This document shows, piece by piece, positions 8,432 through 17,625 of a stretch of 64,000 nt of DNA. The notes beneath the pieces were generated by a model. The model was given only the letters and a program-made list of their open reading frames with translations, did not search any database and was not told the origin of the DNA. Source of the stretch: an uncultured Paracoccaceae bacterium (GTDB lineage: Bacteria > Pseudomonadota > Alphaproteobacteria > Rhodobacterales > Rhodobacteraceae); assembly GCA_947498645.1 (NCBI GenBank), contig CANMKS010000001.1, positions 2,022,032 to 2,086,031 on the forward strand, in the 5' to 3' direction. The position numbers were made by a program, and so were the translations under genes. How positions within the stretch are numbered: position 1 is the first letter of the stretch; every line of letters begins with the position of its first letter.

Positions 8432-8872
8432 ATGTCTGACGATCAAAAGAAGCGCCGCGATATGCTGGCCCGCAAATTCATCGAGGCGATCCCACATGCG
8501 CAAGAGCTGGGGATGGAACTGACAGAAGTGGATGACGGCAAGGCGGTCATTGGCATGGACTATGATGCGCGGTTTGTGGGCGATCCGGAAACCGGCGTGA
8601 TCCATGGCGGCGCTGTATCTGCATTGATGGACACCTGCGCCGGGGCCGCGGTGATGGCGCATCCTGCCGCTGCTCTTGCGACGGCGACGCTTGATTTGCG
8701 TATCGACTACATGCGCCCTGCAACACCCGGTGATCGCATCACCGCCACCGCTGAATGCTATCACGTCACGCGCTCTGTCGCCTTCATTCGCGCCACAGCC
8801 GTTGATGCGGACCCAAGCCGCCCTGTGGCCACGGCCACCGGCGCATTCACAATCGAGAGGGGCAAGTCATGA
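8432..8872 (+). CDS. PaaI-type hotdog thioesterase
   Basis: A 146-residue single hotdog-fold protein. The family signature [19 protein letters not shown] is near residue 50 and the helix end carries the acidic residue that serves as catalytic Asp/Glu in PaaI-like enzymes. It probably hydrolyses an acyl- or aryl-CoA thioester. AGGAG precedes ATG 8432. Its stop overlaps the start of a second hotdog gene (ATGA), so the two products may form a heteromer (inference). Confidence 0.85.
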   Translation: MSDDQKKRRDMLARKFIEAIPHAQELGMELTEVDDGKAVIGMDYDARFVGDPETGVIHGGAVSALMDTCAGAAVMAHPAAALATATLDLRIDYMRPATPGDRITATAECYHVTRSVAFIRATAVDADPSRPVATATGAFTIERGKS

Positions 8873-9363
8873 GCCGCCGCCCAGAGCCAGTCCAGGTTGT
8901 CAAACAGCGTCGCGACGACACGCTACAGACGTTGGTGTCCGGTGTGCCCTATATCCAGTTTCTGGGCATTCAGATTGACCGTCGTGGTGACGAGCTGACC
9001 GCCGTGCTGCCTTTTGCCGACAAACTGATCGGCAACCCGATGTTGCCCGCCATTCATGGTGGCGTGACAGCCGCCTTTCTGGAAGTCACCGCCATTATCG
9101 AGCTCAGCTGGGCGATGGTCTGGGAAGATATGGAAGCTGGCAAGTTCAGTGACGATGCGCCCCGCATCCAGTTTCCCAAGACAATCGACTTTACCGTCGA
9201 TTATCTGCGGTCCGGTCTGCCGCGTGACGCCTATGCGCGCGCGCGCGTCAACCGCTCTGGCCGCCGTTTTGCTTCGGTCCATGTCGAGGCCTGGCAGGAC
9301 AACCGCAGCCGCTTGTTCGCGCAGGGCACCGGGCATTTCCTGATGCCGCAGCGCGATGGCTGA
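8869..9363 (+). CDS. PaaI-type hotdog thioesterase (second copy)
   Basis: A 164-residue hotdog protein with the related motif [20 protein letters not shown] near residue 65. It starts inside the stop of the previous thioesterase gene and ends within the start of the MATE gene (8-nt overlap), so all three are translationally coupled. It is similar in fold to, but clearly diverged from, its neighbour, so it is unlikely to be a recent tandem duplicate. Substrate unknown. Confidence 0.83.
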   Translation: MSRRPEPVQVVKQRRDDTLQTLVSGVPYIQFLGIQIDRRGDELTAVLPFADKLIGNPMLPAIHGGVTAAFLEVTAIIELSWAMVWEDMEAGKFSDDAPRIQFPKTIDFTVDYLRSGLPRDAYARARVNRSGRRFASVHVEAWQDNRSRLFAQGTGHFLMPQRDG

Positions 9364-10699
9364 AACCCCGCGGCTGACCCACAAACGTGTGCTGGCGATT
9401 GCACTGCCGATTGTGCTGTCCAATGCCACGGTGCCGATCCTTGGCATTGTCGATACCGGCGTAGTGGGGCAGTTGGGCGAAGCGGCCCCGATTGGCGCTG
9501 TTGGTATCGGCGCAATCATCCTGTCAGCCGTCTACTGGATCTTTGGCTTTTTGCGGATGGGCACAACGGGGCTGACATCGCAGGCCAGCGGTGCGGGAGA
9601 CGGCGAAGAGGTCGATGCGCTGTTTTCGCGTGCGCTGCTGATTGGCCTTTCGGCTGGCGTTGTGATGATTGCAGCGCAAGTGCTGATCTTTCGCGGGGCG
9701 TTCTGGGTTTCACCTGCGAGCGCAGAGGTTGAAAGCCTCGCCCGCGACTATATGCAAATCCGGATCTGGTCCGCACCGGCAACCATCGCCCTATATGGCA
9801 TCACCGGCTGGTTGATCGCACAAGAGCGTACCCGCGCGGTTCTGGTCATTCAGGTGGGCATGAACGGGGCCAATATTTTGCTTAGCTACTACCTCGGCCT
9901 TGTGCAGGGTTGGGGTGTGACTGGCGTGGCCTGGGCCACGTTCATTGCAGAGTGGGGTGGCTTGCTTGTTGGCTTGTGGCTGTGCCGCAGTGTTTTTGCG
10001 CGTCCGGCATGGCTGACGGTAGAGCGGGTGTTTGACATCGCGCGGTTGAAACACATGGCCGTCGTGAACACCGACATTCTGATCCGATCTGTTCTGTTGC
10101 AGGCGATCTTTGTCAGCTTCCTGTTTTTTGCAGCAGACTTTGGTGACGTGCAACTGGCAGCCAATCAAATCCTGATGCAATTCCTTCAAGTCACCGCCTA
10201 TGCGCTAGATGGTTTTGCCTTTGCCGCCGAGGCGATGGTGGGGCAGGCGCTGGGGGCAAAGGCGCGGGTTGCGCTCCGGCGCTCGGCGATCCTCAGCAGT
10301 TTTTGGGGGGCGATTGTCTGTGCCATGCTCGCGATCAGCTTTGCCGTGTTTGGTGCGACGGTCATCGACATCATGACAACCGCCCCAGAGGTGCGCGTGG
10401 CTGCACGGGTCTATTTGCCCTATATGATCGCGGCCCCAGTTGTCGGCGTGGCGGCATGGATGCTGGATGGTATTTTCATCGGTGCCACGCGCACCAAGGA
10501 CATGCGCAACATGATGATCGTGTCGGCCGTCGTCTACTTTGTGACGGTCATTCCGCTGATGGCGCTCTTTCAGAACCACGGGCTTTGGTTGGCCTTGCTG
10601 CTCAACTTCGTTGTGCGCGGCGGCACATTGGGCTGGAAATATCCGGCGTTGGAGGCCGAGGCAGACAGGCCGGCCTCAGGTCCAGTCGCTGCGGCCTGA
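9356..10699 (+). CDS. MATE family efflux transporter (DinF-like)
   Basis: A 447-residue polytopic inner-membrane protein with about 12 hydrophobic helices arranged as two similar halves, typical of multidrug and toxin extrusion transporters of the DinF branch. The N-terminal region [20 protein letters not shown] and the internal repeat around [20 protein letters not shown] match the family. It probably exports an organic compound in exchange for H+ or Na+. It is coupled to the two thioesterase genes, an association whose purpose is unclear. Its 3' end overlaps pyrD on the other strand by 24 bp. Confidence 0.9.
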   Translation: MAETPRLTHKRVLAIALPIVLSNATVPILGIVDTGVVGQLGEAAPIGAVGIGAIILSAVYWIFGFLRMGTTGLTSQASGAGDGEEVDALFSRALLIGLSAGVVMIAAQVLIFRGAFWVSPASAEVESLARDYMQIRIWSAPATIALYGITGWLIAQERTRAVLVIQVGMNGANILLSYYLGLVQGWGVTGVAWATFIAEWGGLLVGLWLCRSVFARPAWLTVERVFDIARLKHMAVVNTDILIRSVLLQAIFVSFLFFAADFGDVQLAANQILMQFLQVTAYALDGFAFAAEAMVGQALGAKARVALRRSAILSSFWGAIVCAMLAISFAVFGATVIDIMTTAPEVRVAARVYLPYMIAAPVVGVAAWMLDGIFIGATRTKDMRNMMIVSAVVYFVTVIPLMALFQNHGLWLALLLNFVVRGGTLGWKYPALEAEADRPASGPVAAA

Positions 10700-11728
10700 T
10701 CCCACAGCATCTGCAACGGTCGCAAAGCCGTCACGGGCCAGAAGATCATCAAGGCCCGTGGCAATATCATCGGCCAATGAAATCCCGCCGTAGACAAGTG
10801 CCGTATATAGCTGCACCGCTAACGCGCCTGCGCGGATTTTCTCATAGGCTTGGGCGGCACTGCCCACGCCACCAACGCCGATGATCGGCAAGGCGGTCAT
10901 CCCGGCAAGCTGCGCAAGCACGCGCGTTGATTTTTCAAACAACGGCTGGCCAGACAGACCGCCCGTTTCGCCCGTGTGCGGCCCCTGCAATCCGTCACGG
11001 TCAAGTGTCGTATTGGTCGCAATGATCGCATCAATGCCGGACGCATTGGCCACCTCGGCCACTTCGGCAATCTCGTCTGCGGTCAGATCGGGGGCGATCT
11101 TGAGGAAAACAGGGATGGGGTTCTTAAGGGCCGCACGGGCTTCCATCACGCCTGCGAGCAGTGCGGCAAGCGCTGCTTTGCCTTGCAGGTCGCGCAGCTT
11201 TTCAGTGTTGGGAGATGACACATTGACCGTTGCGAAATCCACCTGTGGCCCGCAACAGGTCAGCACTTTGGCAAAATCCGCGGCCTTGTCGCTGCTGTCC
11301 TTGTTGGCCCCAAGGTTCAGCCCCGTAACAGCCCCCGCAGGGCGCCGGGAAAGCCTGTCGGCAATGGCTTCCATGCCGTCATTGTTGAAACCAAAGCGAT
11401 TGATCGCGGCTTGATCTTGCGTAAGCCGAAAAAGCCGCGGTTTCGGGTTGCCCGGTTGCGGGCGCGGCGTGGCTGCACCAACTTCCAGAAAGCCAAAACC
11501 GGTTTTGGCAAGCGCATGTAGCGCAGTGGCGTTCTTGTCAAAGCCTGCGGCCAGACCAACGGGGTTGGGCAATTGCAGGCCCGCCAAGGTGGTTCTGAGC
11601 CGGGGCGATGTGACTGGCCCGGTCTTTGGTCCCAACCCGGCATTCAACGCCTTGAGCGCCAGCCCATGCCCGACCTCTGGATCAAGCTGGCGTAGCGCCG
11701 TCAGGCCAATGCGTTCAAGCGTCCTCAT
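10676..11728 (-). CDS. pyrD: Dihydroorotate dehydrogenase (quinone), class 2
   Basis: A 350-residue class 2 PyrD. The membrane-associated N-terminal helix region is present, followed by the FMN barrel with [27 protein letters not shown] and [17 protein letters not shown]; the Ser in VNVSSPN is the catalytic base of class 2 enzymes. [17 protein letters not shown] near the C-terminus binds the FMN phosphate. It oxidises dihydroorotate to orotate with quinone in pyrimidine synthesis. Its start overlaps the stop of the DUF952 gene by 4 nt. Confidence 0.96.
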   Translation of the reverse strand: MRTLERIGLTALRQLDPEVGHGLALKALNAGLGPKTGPVTSPRLRTTLAGLQLPNPVGLAAGFDKNATALHALAKTGFGFLEVGAATPRPQPGNPKPRLFRLTQDQAAINRFGFNNDGMEAIADRLSRRPAGAVTGLNLGANKDSSDKAADFAKVLTCCGPQVDFATVNVSSPNTEKLRDLQGKAALAALLAGVMEARAALKNPIPVFLKIAPDLTADEIAEVAEVANASGIDAIIATNTTLDRDGLQGPHTGETGGLSGQPLFEKSTRVLAQLAGMTALPIIGVGGVGSAAQAYEKIRAGALAVQLYTALVYGGISLADDIATGLDDLLARDGFATVADAVGSGRSDWT

Positions 11729-12057
11729 GCGAGGTCCGGAAACTGATGCGTGCCATCAACCAATGGCAATGGTTTGGACCAAAGCACATCCTGCATCGTC
11801 AGCTTGCGATAAAGATGGGGGAACAGAACGTCTTTGCGGGCAGGTTCCCATTTCAGCGGGTCGAGCCCTTCTGTTTCCACCGCCAACAAGACAAGACCTT
11901 CGATACCTGCAAAATACTTGGCTGCGGTCTCGGCCACGGTTCCAGCCGTAGAGAAATGGATATAGCCGTCGGCCACATCAATCGGTGCGCCCGTGGTATC
12001 ACCATCAGACTGCAATGCGGCCCACTCATCGGCCCGGAAAATCTTGTAAATCAGCAT
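11725..12057 (-). CDS. DUF952 family protein
   Basis: A 110-residue protein of the DUF952 type, recognised by the N-terminal YKIFRADEW segment, the DGYIHFST motif near residue 30, and the C-terminal FPHLYRKL. The biochemical function is unknown; the fold is related to ADP-ribosyl transferase-like domains. It is coupled to pyrD (ATGA overlap), a neighbour pair also common in relatives as far as I recall. Confidence 0.85.
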   Translation of the reverse strand: MLIYKIFRADEWAALQSDGDTTGAPIDVADGYIHFSTAGTVAETAAKYFAGIEGLVLLAVETEGLDPLKWEPARKDVLFPHLYRKLTMQDVLWSKPLPLVDGTHQFPDLA

Positions 12058-12208
12058 AGGCGGGTGATGGCCTTTGCATCAAAGATGGTCAAGCACCCAA
12101 GGCGTGTTCGTTGACGTAAGGGCCCCAAGATCGCGCGGTTATTCAATTTGACTCTCTCAATGCCCCTCGCCAAGCTGTCGTCATTCCAACCTTGGGGGAC
12201 CTGTTCCG

Positions 12209-13765
12209 ATGATTTCACGTATAATGACGACAACCTGTGCGCTGGCCATGACGGCCAGCATGGCGGTGGCGGACTATTCGCTGACGATCCTGCACACCAA
12301 CGACTTTCATGCCCGCTTTGAGCCGATCAGCCGGTTCGACAGCGGCTGTTCTGCGGAAGACAACGCCGAAGGCAAATGTTTTGGCGGCACCGCCCGTCTG
12401 GTCACGGCGATTGCTGATGCGCGCGCGCGGTCCAATAATTCCATTCTGGTGGATGGCGGGGACCAGTTTCAGGGCACGCTGTTCTACACCTACTACAAAG
12501 GCGCGATGGCTGCCGAATTCATGAACAAGCTGGGCTATGACGGCATGACCGTGGGCAACCACGAATTTGACGATGGTCCTGAGGTTCTGAAAGGCTTTAT
12601 GGATGCGGTTGAATTCCCAGTCCTGATGTCCAACGCTGACGTCTCGGCCGAACCGCTGCTGGCAGGCGTATTGATGAAATCCACCGTGATTGAACGCGGC
12701 GGTGAGCAGATTGGCATGATCGGCCTGACACCCGAAAACACCGATGAGCTGGCAAGCCCCGGACCGAATGTGACTTTCACCGCGCCGGTTGCCGCCGTGC
12801 AGGCCGAGGTCGACAAACTGACCGAGATGGGCGTGAACAAGATCATCGTGTTGTCACACTCTGGCTATGGTGTTGACCAGGAGGTTGCCGCCAACACCAC
12901 GGGCGTTGACGTCATTGTTGGCGGTCACACCAATACGCTGCTGGGTGATGATGAAGATGCCGCAGGTCCATACCCAACAATGGTTGGGGATACTGCAATC
13001 GTGCAGGCCTATGCCTATGGTAAGTTTCTGGGCGAGCTGAATGTGACCTTCGACGACGCAGGTGTGCTGATCGAAGCGTCAGGCGCGCCGCTGCTGATCG
13101 ACGGCAACGTGGCCGAGGACGAAGCGACAGTTGCGCGGGTTGCGGAACTGGCGGCGCCATTGGATGAGATCCGCAATCAGGTTGTGGCAGAAGCCGCCGC
13201 CGCGATTGAAGGTGACCGGTCTGTGTGTCGCGCGATGGAATGCCCCATGGGGAACCTGATCGCAGATGCGATGCTGGCCCGCGTGGCCGATCAGGGTATC
13301 CAGATCGCATTCCAGAACTCTGGCGGTATCCGCGCCTCTATTGACGCGGGCGAGATTACCAAGGGTGAGGTGCTGACCGTACTGCCATTCCAGAACACAC
13401 TGTCCACGTTCCAGGTGACGGGTGAGACGATGATCGCCGCGCTTGAAAACGGCGTTAGCCAGCATGAAGAAGGCTCTGGCCGTTTTCCACAGGTTGCCGG
13501 GATGAGCTTTGCTGTTGATCTGTCTGCCGAGGTTGGATCGCGCATCAGTGATGTGATGGTTGGCGGCGCGCCGATTGATCCGTCGGCGACCTACGGTGTT
13601 GTGTCCAACAACTTTGTACGCAACGGCGGTGATGGGTATTCGATGTTTGAAACAGCGATGAATGCCTATGACTTTGGCCCGGATCTGGCTGATGTGACTG
13701 CTGAATTCATTGCAGAGCAGGGCCCGTATCAGCCCTACACCGATGGTCGCATCACAATGAAGTAA
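12209..13765 (+). CDS. Secreted bifunctional metallophosphatase / 5'-nucleotidase
   Basis: A 518-residue protein with an N-terminal signal peptide (about 1-22, ending AVA). The metallophosphatase domain has TILHTNDFHARFEP, a GDQFQGT metal site, GNHEFDDGPE and GGHTNTLL, the conserved metal ligands of UshA-like enzymes. The C-terminal nucleotidase domain has QNSGGIRA and the substrate-binding NNFVRNGGDGYSMF. It probably releases nucleosides and phosphate from nucleotides in the periplasm. GGGGGA lies upstream of ATG 12209. It is monocistronic, with a strong terminator at 13789. Confidence 0.94.
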   Translation: MISRIMTTTCALAMTASMAVADYSLTILHTNDFHARFEPISRFDSGCSAEDNAEGKCFGGTARLVTAIADARARSNNSILVDGGDQFQGTLFYTYYKGAMAAEFMNKLGYDGMTVGNHEFDDGPEVLKGFMDAVEFPVLMSNADVSAEPLLAGVLMKSTVIERGGEQIGMIGLTPENTDELASPGPNVTFTAPVAAVQAEVDKLTEMGVNKIIVLSHSGYGVDQEVAANTTGVDVIVGGHTNTLLGDDEDAAGPYPTMVGDTAIVQAYAYGKFLGELNVTFDDAGVLIEASGAPLLIDGNVAEDEATVARVAELAAPLDEIRNQVVAEAAAAIEGDRSVCRAMECPMGNLIADAMLARVADQGIQIAFQNSGGIRASIDAGEITKGEVLTVLPFQNTLSTFQVTGETMIAALENGVSQHEEGSGRFPQVAGMSFAVDLSAEVGSRISDVMVGGAPIDPSATYGVVSNNFVRNGGDGYSMFETAMNAYDFGPDLADVTAEFIAEQGPYQPYTDGRITMK

Positions 13766-13788
13766 TGCCAGATTTCTTGGTCTGAATT

Positions 13789-13821
13789 GAGCGCCGCGGC
13801 AAACCGTGGCGCTCTTTTTTT
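13789..13821 (+). terminator. Rho-independent terminator after the 5'-nucleotidase gene
   Basis: Stem GAGCGCCGCGG / CCGTGGCGCTC (one G-T pair) with a 4-nt loop, directly followed by seven T residues. It starts 23 nt after the stop codon of the 5'-nucleotidase gene. Confidence 0.92.
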
Positions 13822-13903
13822 GCGCCCCGGCGGGCTTTGCATCAAACAAGGCTTGCACGAAACGCGCGTGAATGGCGTAGGCTGCACCAAAAGGGGTATA
13901 GAT

Positions 13904-14899
13904 ATGTCGGACGCACCGCTCAAAGGATGGCACCACACGCCAGAGGTACCCTTGCAGGTATCACCACTGTTCCAGTGGCCCCTGCGGCCGATGGCGATTG
14001 TGCGCTGGCTCTGGCAATCCTGGTTTCTGATATCCGAGCGGCTGATCATCGTCGGGATCGCCGTCATTTCATTCTACTGGTTCCAGCCGCCGCTGAGCGA
14101 AACAAAGACCCTGGGCATCGGTTGGATTGCGCAAATTTATCTGCGCAACCTGATCCTGATGACCTTGGTTGCCGGGGGGCTGCACCTTTATTTTTATGGC
14201 TTCACCAAACAAGGTCAGCGGCTCAAGTTTGATCCCCGCGCCCTTATGAAGAACGGCAAACAGTTCACGCTGGGCGGGCAAATTCGTGACAATATGTTCT
14301 GGACATTGGCCAGTGGCGTCACGGTCTGGACCGCCTACGAAGTATTGATGTTCTGGGCGCTGGCCAATGGTCATGCGCCCCTGCTGACCTGGGCGGCAAA
14401 CCCGGTTTGGTTCATCGCCCTGTTCTTTCTGATTCCGGTTTGGGAAAGCTTTTATTTCTATTGGATTCACCGCCTGCTGCATGTGCCGGTGCTGTACAAA
14501 CACATCCACGCTTTACACCATCGCAACATCAACGTGGGCCCATGGTCTGGCCTTTCGATGCATCCGGTTGAGCATGTGATCTTTCTGGGGTCAGTGATGA
14601 TCCATTGGATCGTCGCAGCACATCCGGTTCATATTCTATATCATCTGCAATATTACACGCTGACAGCCGCAACGACCCACACCGGGTTCGAAGGGCTGGT
14701 GATCAAGGACAAGAACAGGCTGCGCCTTGGCACCTTTCACCATCAGATGCATCACCGCTATTTTGAGTGCAACTACGGATCGCTTGAAATCCCGTGGGAC
14801 AAGCTCTTTGGGTCTTTTCATGACGGGACTGCCGCCGCAAATGAGCGGATGAAGGAAAGACGCAAACGTATGGGCCCAGACCCTAGCCGCCGTTCCTGA
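13904..14899 (+). CDS. Sterol desaturase / fatty acid hydroxylase family membrane protein
   Basis: A 331-residue membrane protein with about four hydrophobic helices and the histidine clusters of the di-iron hydroxylase superfamily: HRLLH, HALHH and, near the C-terminus, HHQMHH. These ligate the two irons that activate O2 for hydroxylation or desaturation of a lipid. ATG 13904 follows AAGGGG by 8 nt; the longer open frame from 13787 runs through the upstream terminator and is not used. The substrate (fatty acid, ornithine lipid or sterol-like) cannot be told. The 3' end overlaps the convergent puuD gene by 17 bp. Confidence 0.85.
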   Translation: MSDAPLKGWHHTPEVPLQVSPLFQWPLRPMAIVRWLWQSWFLISERLIIVGIAVISFYWFQPPLSETKTLGIGWIAQIYLRNLILMTLVAGGLHLYFYGFTKQGQRLKFDPRALMKNGKQFTLGGQIRDNMFWTLASGVTVWTAYEVLMFWALANGHAPLLTWAANPVWFIALFFLIPVWESFYFYWIHRLLHVPVLYKHIHALHHRNINVGPWSGLSMHPVEHVIFLGSVMIHWIVAAHPVHILYHLQYYTLTAATTHTGFEGLVIKDKNRLRLGTFHHQMHHRYFECNYGSLEIPWDKLFGSFHDGTAAANERMKERRKRMGPDPSRRS

Positions 14900-16118
14900 C
14901 ATCTCGCACCCATGACACCAGTATCGCACGTGCCTCTGGGTCCATCTGGACGGCGTTTGGCGGGGGCATCGCGTGGCTTACACCCGCTTGCAGGTAGATC
15001 GCGTCTGCGTGCCGCGCGACATCGCTGGGCGTTTCAAGATAAACGCCCTTGGGCGCCCATTGCATGTTGCCCCAGACGGGTTCGCGCGCATGGCACATCG
15101 AACAATTGCCGATCACGGTATTGAAGGCGTCATCAAAGCCTTCGGCAGATGCGAACTCTTGCTCATAGGGGGTCAAGGCGCGCGCTTCTGCTTCCTGCCA
15201 TGTATCGCCGGTGCGCACGGTTGAAAGCCACGCAATGATGATCATCAGCAGAACCGTCACACCCCATGTCCAATGCGGCCCTTTGCCGGTCTTGTGCATG
15301 GTGTTGAAGTAGTGGCGGATCGTGACGCCAGTAAGGAAGATCAGGCTGGCGATGATCCACGCATATTGCGTGCCAAAGGCCAGCGGATAGTGGTTCGACA
15401 GCATCAGGAACACGACCGGCAGCGTGAGGTAGTTGTTATGGGTCGAACGCACCTTGGCAATCTTGCCGTATTTGGCATCTGGTGTGCGGCCCGCCTTGAG
15501 GTCTTCGACAACAATCCGCTGGTTTGGCATGATCTGAAAGAACACGTTGGCGGTCATGATCGTCGCGGTGAAGGCACCAAGATGCAGCAGTGCGGCGCGG
15601 CCCGTGAATATCTGGTTGTAGCCCCAAGACATCGCAACAAGGATCACAAACAGCAAAAGCATAAGAACGGTCGGTTGCTCGCTGAGCTTTGATTTGCACA
15701 TCGCATCATAGAGTAGCCAGCCAATTGTCAGCGACCCGCCAGAGATCAGGATGCCTTGCCAAAGCGCAAGATCGACCTTCGTGGGGTCCAGCAGGTAAAG
15801 TTCGCCACCGACCCAATAGACGATCATCAAGAGCGCGGCACCAGAGAGCCATGTCCAATAGCTTTGCCATTTATGCCATGTCAGATGCTCGGGCATCTGG
15901 GCCGGGGCGACCATGTATTTGGTGGTGTGATAGAACCCGCCGCCGTGGACCTCCCATTCTTCGCCAGATGCACCTTCGGGCATGTCCGGCGCAGGTTTCA
16001 GCATCAAATCAAGTGCGATGAAGTAAAACGAGGCCCCGATCCAGGCCATCGCCGTAATAACGTGCAGCCAGCGGATGGAAAAAGCGATCCAGTCCCATAA
16101 AATAGCAAGATCATACAT
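14883..16118 (-). CDS. puuD: Membrane-bound urate hydroxylase with cytochrome c domain
   Basis: A 411-residue PuuD-type urate oxidase. About eight transmembrane helices are followed by a C-terminal cytochrome c domain with heme motif CSMCH (339-343) and a later MPPP segment that supplies the axial Met. It converts urate to 5-hydroxyisourate, passing electrons to the respiratory chain instead of making H2O2. ATG 16118 (MYDLAILWDW) is chosen over the longer frame to 16151 because the family starts there. It is divergent from a lysR gene and heads one arm of the purine catabolism cluster. Confidence 0.9.
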   Translation of the reverse strand: MYDLAILWDWIAFSIRWLHVITAMAWIGASFYFIALDLMLKPAPDMPEGASGEEWEVHGGGFYHTTKYMVAPAQMPEHLTWHKWQSYWTWLSGAALLMIVYWVGGELYLLDPTKVDLALWQGILISGGSLTIGWLLYDAMCKSKLSEQPTVLMLLLFVILVAMSWGYNQIFTGRAALLHLGAFTATIMTANVFFQIMPNQRIVVEDLKAGRTPDAKYGKIAKVRSTHNNYLTLPVVFLMLSNHYPLAFGTQYAWIIASLIFLTGVTIRHYFNTMHKTGKGPHWTWGVTVLLMIIIAWLSTVRTGDTWQEAEARALTPYEQEFASAEGFDDAFNTVIGNCSMCHAREPVWGNMQWAPKGVYLETPSDVARHADAIYLQAGVSHAMPPPNAVQMDPEARAILVSWVRDVRNGG

Positions 16119-16218
16119 GGCATATCCCCGGTTGGCGTCGTTGCTACCCATCCTATGCGAGAGCGGATTGTTCTGCTATTGCTTCTAGACGCCAAACAGC
16201 ATCAAAAAAAACAAGCAA

Positions 16219-17139
16219 ATGTCCTATCTCGACAATATCCGTACTTTCGTCCGTGTTTATGAGCTGGGCAGCATGTCTGCCGCAGCGCGCGATTTGCGTA
16301 TTTCGCCTGCCGTCACCTCGGCGCGCATCTCTCAGCTTGAGGGGCATCTGAGCGTGCGGCTGTTTCAGCGCACGACCCGCAGCCTGACATCGACGGAACA
16401 GGGGCGCGCCTTTTACGGCGGTGCCTGCGAGATACTGGAAAGTGTGGCCAATGCCGAATCGCAAGTGGCCAATATCACAGAGAATCCCAAAGGCGCGCTT
16501 TATGTTGCGGCCCCTCTGGGTGTCGGGCGACGTTTGATTGCGCCGCATGTGCCGGATTTTCTGGCGCTATACCCAGAGATCACGCTGCGCCTGCGGCTGA
16601 CCGACCGCAAGTTCGACCTGACAACCGAAGGTCTTGATCTGGCGTTTTTTTTGGGAGAGCCCGAAGACAGCAATCTGCGCATTCGCAAGATCGCCGATGT
16701 GGAACGTGTCCTTTGCGCGTCGCCTTCCTATGTCGACACACACGGCAACCCGGCATCGGGTGCTGATCTGATTGCTGACGGTCACGAATGCCTTAACCTG
16801 CGCTTTCCCGGCGCGTCAGAGTTTCAGTGGCCATTGATGACAGCCGACGGGCCACAGAAGTTCCGTGTGCGGGGCCGCTACGAATCCGACGATGGTGATG
16901 TGTTGACGGATTGGGCGCTCAGCGGGAACGGCATTGCGATGAAGCCGGTGTTTGAAGTGGCCGATCACCTGAAAGCCGGGCACCTTGTGCCGGTTGCGGT
17001 CGAGACACCGCCAACACCTATTCAGATGGCATGCCTGTTCACGCACCGCAGGCGGCAGGACCCCAAGACGCGCTTGTTCATGGATTTTGTTATCGAGCGG
17101 ATCAGCGCGGTCGTGCGGGGCGATCAGGACCCGCGATAG
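16219..17139 (+). CDS. LysR family transcriptional regulator of the urate cluster
   Basis: A 306-residue LysR-type regulator. The N-terminal winged helix-turn-helix (1-60) contains GSMSAAARDLRISPAVTSARISQLE, and an effector domain of two alpha/beta lobes follows. It is divergent from puuD with a 100-bp gap and convergent with uraH, whose 3' end it overlaps by 16 bp. A role in urate or purine-responsive control of these genes is inferred from position; the effector is unknown. Confidence 0.88.
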   Translation: MSYLDNIRTFVRVYELGSMSAAARDLRISPAVTSARISQLEGHLSVRLFQRTTRSLTSTEQGRAFYGGACEILESVANAESQVANITENPKGALYVAAPLGVGRRLIAPHVPDFLALYPEITLRLRLTDRKFDLTTEGLDLAFFLGEPEDSNLRIRKIADVERVLCASPSYVDTHGNPASGADLIADGHECLNLRFPGASEFQWPLMTADGPQKFRVRGRYESDDGDVLTDWALSGNGIAMKPVFEVADHLKAGHLVPVAVETPPTPIQMACLFTHRRRQDPKTRLFMDFVIERISAVVRGDQDPR

Positions 17140-17477
17140 GTCGAGTATCCGAAGGGCGAGAGGAGCAGTGGCACGTGATAGTGCGACGCCTCTGACATGC
17201 CAAAACGGATCGGAATGATATCAAGGAACCGTGGATCCTCTGGCGGGGTGCCGGTCGCATCAAGGTAGGCACCGGCGTGAAACACCAACTCATAGGTGCC
17301 GGTGCTGAACTTATCCGCTGGCAGGATCTGCTCATCCGTGCGGCCGTCATCATTGGTGATGAGCGTTTTGAGGTGCGTTCTTTTGTCCCCCGCAATCGCA
17401 AACAGCTCAATCTTGAGACCTTCTGCCGGGCAGCCGCGCGCGGTGTCCAGAACGTGTGTTGTCAGATAACCGCTCAC
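17124..17477 (-). CDS. uraH: 5-hydroxyisourate hydrolase (transthyretin-like)
   Basis: A 117-residue transthyretin-related enzyme. The N-terminal LTTHVLDTARGCPA holds one catalytic His, the middle has a PIRFGM strand, and the diagnostic C-terminal YRGS (114-117) is intact. It hydrolyses 5-hydroxyisourate to OHCU, the step after PuuD. There is no signal peptide, so it is cytoplasmic. It is divergent from the allantoinase fusion gene with a 148-bp gap that should hold both promoters. Confidence 0.95.
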   Translation of the reverse strand: MSGYLTTHVLDTARGCPAEGLKIELFAIAGDKRTHLKTLITNDDGRTDEQILPADKFSTGTYELVFHAGAYLDATGTPPEDPRFLDIIPIRFGMSEASHYHVPLLLSPFGYSTYRGS

Positions 17478-17625
17478 TAGGTTGCTCCTCTTTTCGCTTG
17501 CCGCTTAGTGCCAGAAAGGGGCGACATTCGCAAAGCCATGCAACAAGAGGCTCTTTCTCATATTTTTTGAAAACGAAACTGATTACGTTGCTTTATAGGA
17601 GATTAACGACAAAGGAATCCATCTT

